A stretch of 64,000 nt of DNA from Plumapathes pennacea (taxonomy: Eukaryota > Cnidaria > Anthozoa > Antipatharia > Myriopathidae). The stretch is from assembly GCA_964036295.1 (NCBI GenBank), contig OZ038470.1:2841501-2905500 (forward strand), read 5' to 3'. Made by a program: the position numbers and the translations under genes. The notes under the pieces were generated by a model that was given only the letters and a program-made list of their open reading frames with translations, ran no database searches and had not been told where the DNA came from. Each line of letters begins with the position of its first letter. Within the stretch, counting starts at the first letter, position 1. Below, one piece after another: positions 60,271 through 64,000 of this stretch.

Positions 60271-60301
<31 letters not shown>

Positions 60302-62172
60302 CAACTTATAAATCTTACACTGAGTGCCCTGAAGCCCCCTTCAACTGATCCAAGGATAAAATACAGCACGCCAACACTGAGGACCCGGTGAAGGACACTG
60401 CCAAGCCTGGGCCTGTTGGTGAAACAAAAAGTATCACTGAATACTAGTGATTTATATTCAGGATTGTTGCCAAGCCAGACAGAGATTAAGATGCAATATT
60501 ATAGGTGGCTTAAAGTATGTCCAAAAATTCCTATAGGTCTGTAGAAACACTTTCTCTTTCCAAACTTCACTCAACAACAATGTGAATACTATTATTACTT
60601 ATTAGAATGAACTCATTGAGAGCTTTCATTTGAGTGGTCACACCTTCAGGTTTCATCTGAGTGTTCAGGAGTTGGAAGTGAACACTCCTATTAGAATGAA
60701 CTCATTGAGAGCTTTCATTTGAGTGGTCACACCTTCAGGTTTCATTTGAGTGTTCAGGAGTTGGAAGTTAACAATCCTATTAGAATGAACTCATTGAGAG
60801 CTTTCATTTGAGTGGTCACACCTTCAGGTTTCATTTGAGTGTTCAGGAGTTGGAAGTTAACACTCCTATTAGAATGAACTCATTGAGAGCTTTCATTTGA
60901 GTGGTCACGCCTTCAGGTTTCATTTGAGTGTTCAGGAGTTGGAAGTTAACACTCCTATTGGAATGTACTCATTGAGAGCTTTCATTGAGTGGTCACACCT
61001 TTAGGTTATATTTGACAGTTCAGAATTTTTGCAGTAAAAGGGCTAAAAGTGTGAATAGCATAACAGTGAGCTTATCCAGAGCTTTGTTTGATTAGGCACC
61101 CTTTAGGACTCATTTGACCTCCTTCTCAGACTCTCATATCTCCATTACCACAATTATAATACCCTGTAATTTTTACCCACTGCCAACGAGACAAAGGAAT
61201 GGTTGCTTACTTGACAATGCCAAAGCCCATGCTGACAATGATAACCAGAATGCGAGCCAGCGTCCTCTTGAGACAGGATACCAACTCAGCAAAAACAACC
61301 AGGCTTGCCTCTGTGAGAGGAAAGCAAAGAAGCCAAGCAATCAAGCACTGAAGAACATATTCTTTAAAACACAAAACTAAAGCAACGACATTGTTACTAA
61401 AGTAACACGGTAAGACACTTCACACTGTTACTACAGTAACACGGTAAGACACTTCACACTGCTACTACAGTAACACGGTAAGACACTTCACACTGTTACT
61501 ACAGTAACACGGTAAGACACTTCACACTGTTTCTACAATTTTGGTCAAAAGTGTTGGGATGATCAAAAATTGTTAAACTTCTTCTACAGCTCAATGTTAC
61601 AGTAAGTACATGACCTTGTTCTAAGTATTCCACAAGTAATATTGTACTGCCTGCAACAGTACAGTAAAAGTAATATAGCAGTCTCCACAGTGTGTACAAT
61701 CAGTGACAAAAGTCTTGGGACACTCGCACAGTGTCTGTAATTTCTCTACTGTTTCAGTTGAAAGACAACCCCCCCCCCCCGTTCAATGTTGAAGTGGCCT
61801 GAACTTGTTTTCCCAAACACACGCAACATTGTACAGAGGGGAGGGGGGAGAAAAATGGTTTCGCGCCTTTCAGTACGCTTATTCAATGACTTGTGTCTGA
61901 GATACATCAATTTTTGAAAGCGTCCAAAGAACTTTTGTCACTAATTGTAGGTATAGGGGAGTGGGGGTGGGGAGAGGGATGGTTGGGGTGGAAAGTAAGG
62001 TGAAACTGTGTTTTATTTGTGATTACTGATATTATAGTATTTCTAACAGCTGGAGTTCAACAGACTTTAACATGGATAGTACATAGCATGTCATGAATCT
62101 GGTGCTCACTTGGTATTCCAGTTTGGTTGAGGTCATTATATTCTGAGTAGAAAACAGCCTTTTCCAGCATAC
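55945..62172 (-). CDS. TMEM87/GOST-family Golgi seven-transmembrane protein, 3' eleven exons
   Basis: Exons in transcript order: 62110-62172, 61211-61310, 60319-60412, 59345-59531, 58747-58805, 58373-58466, 57702-57775, 57238-57314, 56695-56750, 56229-56259, 55945-55986; phases agree at each junction. Key peptides: [33 protein letters not shown] joined to [81 protein letters not shown] then [32 protein letters not shown]; final KFEMSKME. These match the C-terminal half of animal TMEM87A/B, including the closing DSDE...SKME. The family is membrane-embedded in Golgi with a luminal GOLD domain and is linked to trafficking and Golgi homeostasis. The GOLD domain and first membrane helices should lie upstream, beyond 62172 and probably outside the window. 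Confidence 0.92.
56229..56259 (-). CDS. TMEM87-like 31-nt micro-exon
   Basis: Acceptor CTCCTTCAG, donor CGAG|GTAAGT. Encodes [10 protein letters not shown]. Confidence 0.8.
56440..56615 (+). repeat. 89-bp repeat, two copies, in a TMEM87-like intron
   Basis: Copies at about 56446 and 56535 of the GAATGxxCTCATTxAGAGC unit described for 60594-61020. Confidence 0.8.
56695..56750 (-). CDS. TMEM87-like exon: WVEEN motif
   Basis: Acceptor TTTTCTTTAG, donor ACAC|GTGAGT. Encodes [18 protein letters not shown]. Confidence 0.85.
57238..57314 (-). CDS. TMEM87-like exon: tail
   Basis: Acceptor CAATTTTAG, donor AGCT|GTGAGT. Encodes [20 protein letters not shown] then RKSLRA; EGMKMR is a family word. Confidence 0.82.
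57702..57775 (-). CDS. TMEM87-like exon: acidic cytoplasmic tail
   Basis: Acceptor TTTCCCAG, donor TTTG|GTAAGT. Encodes [20 protein letters not shown] then SEAF. Confidence 0.85.
57815..58022. repeat. Pogo/Tigger-like element remnant with internal duplication
   Basis: The right end GCGGGGTTCTACTGTA is typical of pogo-like termini. Inside, AAGTTAGCCGATAGTAAATG is duplicated about 70 bp apart. It lies in the intron between exons 57702-57775 and 58373-58466. Confidence 0.5.
58130..58335 (+). repeat. CACGTCACG-rich imperfect repeat
   Basis: Recurrent CACGTCACGTCACG and GATACGTCAC words, each containing CRE-half-site-like ACGTCA, in an intron of the TMEM87-like gene. A related cluster is at 3262-3315. 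Confidence 0.6.
58373..58466 (-). CDS. TMEM87-like exon: last helix
   Basis: Acceptor TCTTCACAG, donor CAGAG|GTAAAG. Encodes [20 protein letters not shown] then [14 protein letters not shown], the final membrane helix and the conserved RPxANNQR. Confidence 0.92.
58747..58805 (-). CDS. TMEM87-like exon: helix continuation
   Basis: Acceptor CGTTCTAG, donor TTCG|GTAAGT. Encodes [20 protein letters not shown]. Confidence 0.85.
58843..59032. mobile_element. MITE with CAGT...ACTG ends
   Basis: Ends CAGTCCAAGCTCTCTGAACG and TGCGGGAGCTTCAATTGTACTG are inverted with moderate identity; AGCGGACAG/GTGTCCGCTT words repeat inside. About 190 bp, intronic, pogo/mariner-like by its CAGT end. Confidence 0.55.
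59345..59531 (-). CDS. TMEM87-like exon: two helices
   Basis: Acceptor TACTTTTGCAG, donor CTCG|GTGAGA. Contains [18 protein letters not shown], then [20 protein letters not shown]; these are the most conserved segments of the family. Confidence 0.92.
59860..60024. mobile_element. hAT-like MITE
   Basis: CAGTGCTCGACAATAAGG at the left is inverted as AACCGTTAATGTCGAGCGCTG at the right, fitting the hAT CAGNG end rule. ACTCTG flanks both sides with a one-base offset, a probable decayed target duplication. The interior has alternating GGTTGCCC/GGGCAACC words. Intronic. Confidence 0.65.
60264..60295 (+). repeat. CT dinucleotide microsatellite
   Basis: About 15 CT units directly beside the splice region of exon 60319-60412. 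Confidence 0.95.
60319..60412 (-). CDS. TMEM87-like exon: PRLG and next helix
   Basis: Acceptor CACCAACAG, donor CAGT|GTAAGA. Encodes [20 protein letters not shown] then [11 protein letters not shown], completing the family signature VKPRLG across the splice. Confidence 0.88.
60594..61020 (+). repeat. 89-bp tandem repeat, five copies, intronic
   Basis: Unit starts at about 60605, 60694, 60783, 60872 and 60961, an exact 89-bp period, with GAATGAACTCATTGAGAGCT and GTGGTCACACCTTCAGG in each. The middle copies are nearly identical. The same unit occurs twice in another intron of the gene (56440-56615). Confidence 0.95.
61211..61310 (-). CDS. TMEM87-like exon: transmembrane helix
   Basis: Acceptor CTCTCACAG, donor TCAA|GTAAGC. 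Encodes [20 protein letters not shown] then [13 protein letters not shown]. Confidence 0.88.
61393..61529 (+). repeat. 34-bp tandem repeat with palindromic core, four copies
   Basis: The unit is GTTACTACAGTAAC followed by ACGGTAAGACACTTCACACT. The first 14 bases form an interrupted palindrome. Period is 34 bp exactly. Confidence 0.93.
62110..62172 (-). CDS. TMEM87-like exon: [14 protein letters not shown]
   Basis: Acceptor TTTCCTTAG, donor CCAA|GTGAGC. First recognised exon of the gene; it encodes the end of an early membrane helix and the following loop. Confidence 0.8.
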
Positions 62173-63410
62173 CTAAGGAAACAATATTCATATCAAACTA
62201 AACACGGTCTCCAAGAAAGTAACATGCATGCACATATATGATCATGTACTGTAGTTCGAAAATTATCGCACAACTCTTTGCAACAGCTTTTGTGTGAATT
62301 TTACCATTTGACAACACCCGTTTCGAGTCCTATACTGAAACACTGGCTGCTGTCAGTGTTGACAACTCGACTGATGTCAGACATGACTACAGTATGAATG
62401 AACATGCAGTTTGATGTGAAACATACAGTACTAATCCAACATTGATGGGCTTGCTCTTTTTGCTCAGTAGGTGCTTGTTTAAGCAGTATTAGTATATACC
62501 ACACAAGTGAATAGTGCGTTTCACATGCTCTGATTGGCTCCTCAATCTTGGAATATCAAGTACTATTCACCTCCAGGCAGCTTTCGGTAAAACAAAATGG
62601 CACGCAAACCCAATTTTTGCCCACTTTCATTGGAAATAAAATAGCTATTTGAGAGTTGGCTATTAAACTTGTGTGGTATATACTAAAACAATAATTGTTA
62701 TTGTTACTAGAAATACGATAATCGCATATACCCCCTCACTCTGCCATTGATGGGACTTTTACTTTGGTAACTTCCAATAAGAGTAGCCTTTGTTTTACCG
62801 AAATGTTGACTCAATCTTTTCTTCGAACTCAAGTGCTACACGCAAAGGAAGGAGAAAAAGAATGGTGTGTGTTATACTTTTGCGTTGAAAAAAGAATCGA
62901 TTGCGTGACGAAGTACGTATTTCCCACGGTCGGCACGTCAAATTAATTCATACAGTCTGCCAAGCACGTTCTCGAAATTTAATACTCAAAGTTTGAAGTT
63001 GGTCGGCCGTCGTAGTACGGGAACTGAAAGGAACACTGATTTTCCAATTTTGAATTCATAGGCAGTACAATTAAATAGGCTTCCTGTGCGATTTGTTTTT
63101 ACTACCGCATGCACCAGACTCAGGCATGCATATTTAATAGGCTCGAATTGTTTTGTATGTGAACCCACTCAAAACAGCAAAATTTCTCCCAGAATCAAAG
63201 CAAAACTTGAACAGTTTACTTCAAATTATACACGGGCTTCAGACCCAGTAATACTTCTAAGGGCTTGTGAACGATTCTCGCTGCAATCACCGCGTGTCAG
63301 ATTACAGAAAAATAAGACATCTGACTAAATCATTCAAGACTCCAAGTTCCGATTGCTCTGAGCAAATACGGTAGCCGAAACTGGCAACAGAAGCGTAGTA
63401 AAACAATACT
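62173..63410. other. Upstream intron of the TMEM87-like gene or intergenic
   Basis: No further TMEM87 exon (for example one encoding the helix before GMLEK) was recognised on the minus strand here. Short frames only. The preceding exons probably lie further right. Confidence 0.4.
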
Positions 63411-63924
63411 TCAAGGGAAAATGATCAGCATACAGATTTTAATACATTCTTGAAGTGATCGAGTTACAAAATATATATTTGTCACGGTGATTGTTCGATT
63501 TCCACTGACTAACCTTTGTTGCTTGTCCTTTCTTAATAAGTATCTGAGTTTAACACAAAACGGTGTCTGAAGCTCCCGATTTGCTTTCAAGCGTTGTTCC
63601 TTTTGCGGAGTTGTCTGTGTTACCCGCTTCTGTTCATGTCGCTTTTGGTCGGCATTCATGCGCTGTTGTCTTAACTTGCGGAGTCTTCTCTTTGGCCCGC
63701 TTTTTCTCCTGAAGTTTCCGATTTGCGTTCAAGTGCTGTTCTCTTTGCGGAGTTGTCTGCGTTACCCGTTTCCGTTCATGTCGCTTTCGATCGGCATTCA
63801 TGCGTTGTTGTTCGCTCGTTTCACGATTTCGCCTTGCTCGTGCCTGTTCCCTTCTCATTTGAAGACAAACTTCGCGAGACTGTTGTGTTTCAAGTTTTTC
63901 AGTTTTTAAGTTTTCCATTTTCAT
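63411..63924 (-). pseudogene. STPR-like 23-24-residue repeat ORF, frameshifted
   Basis: The minus-strand frame from 63924 reads LQMRREQARARRNRETSEQQ, then repeats of the form RMNADRKRHERKRVTQTTPQ and HLNANRKLQEKKRAKEKTPQ. A frame change near 63650-63680 leads into another unit (RMNADQKRHEQKRVTQTTPQ). The 23-24-residue basic helical unit ending in TPQ resembles STPR (score-and-three peptide repeat) DNA-binding domains, which in animals occur in FMBP-1-like proteins and at the start of Helitron-type transposon proteins. The ORF may continue past the window or start near 63924. It is probably a transposon-derived remnant. Confidence 0.5.
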
Positions 63925-64000
63925 GAACGCAGCTTCGATATATTGTTGCTTCGTTCAAATCTAAATGCTTCGTTCAAATCTAATTTCTCTTATTTCGGAG

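Overview
The window is animal nuclear DNA, most likely from an anthozoan cnidarian (a stony coral or close relative). The evidence is intron-rich genes with GT/AG borders, extracellular modules favoured in Cnidaria (LamG, ShK, Kazal and EGF-like units in one chain), an intronless neuropeptide-receptor-like GPCR, and dense MITEs, minisatellites and DIRS and BEL/Pao retroelement debris. There is no operon structure, CRISPR array or prokaryotic signal. All exon borders were read by eye and may be off by one or two bases.

Layout. 1.5-22.5 kb (+): a mosaic cell-surface gene or gene cluster. A signal-peptide exon is followed by LamG, EGF-like, ShK, Ser/Thr linker and Kazal/follistatin-like exons, then a second LamG, EGF-like and ShK set, then a mucin-like Ser/Thr-rich exon, a transmembrane exon and a cytoplasmic-tail exon. 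Almost every junction is phase 1, so one type I membrane protein can be read through. Alternative starts at 11161 and 19098 would split it into two or three genes. 24.1-25.9 kb: AC-rich satellite and nested fold-back repeats. 27.2-28.5 kb (-): rhodopsin-class GPCR. 29.9-34.9 kb: a 4.5 kb block bounded by inverted repeats, holding a 186-bp triplication, a small secreted-peptide candidate, a promoter-like island and two tRNA-derived SINE heads. 39.8-40.2 kb (-): a PPP1R27-like ankyrin protein with a PP1-docking motif.

42.2-50 kb is a retroelement graveyard: BEL/Pao remnant, LINE endonuclease scrap, two adjacent but unrelated 21-bp minisatellites, and a nearly full-length but frameshifted DIRS/Ngaro-like element on the minus strand (gag, RT, RNase H, tyrosine recombinase). 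50.8-52.6 kb (-): a short three-exon unknown gene, recognisable only after joining exons and assuming one indel. 55.9-62.2 kb (-): the 3' eleven exons of a TMEM87/GOST-family Golgi seven-transmembrane protein; its 5' part is not seen. 63.4-63.9 kb (-): an STPR-like 23-24-residue repeat ORF with a frameshift.

The host genes do not form an obvious pathway. The first is a surface or matrix adhesion-type protein, the others a receptor, a phosphatase-regulator-like protein and a Golgi membrane protein. No complete, clearly new multi-gene system was found. The best leads are the duplicated LamG-EGF-ShK architecture with its membrane anchor, the twin 21-bp arrays, the nested palindromes and the unknown minus-strand gene.
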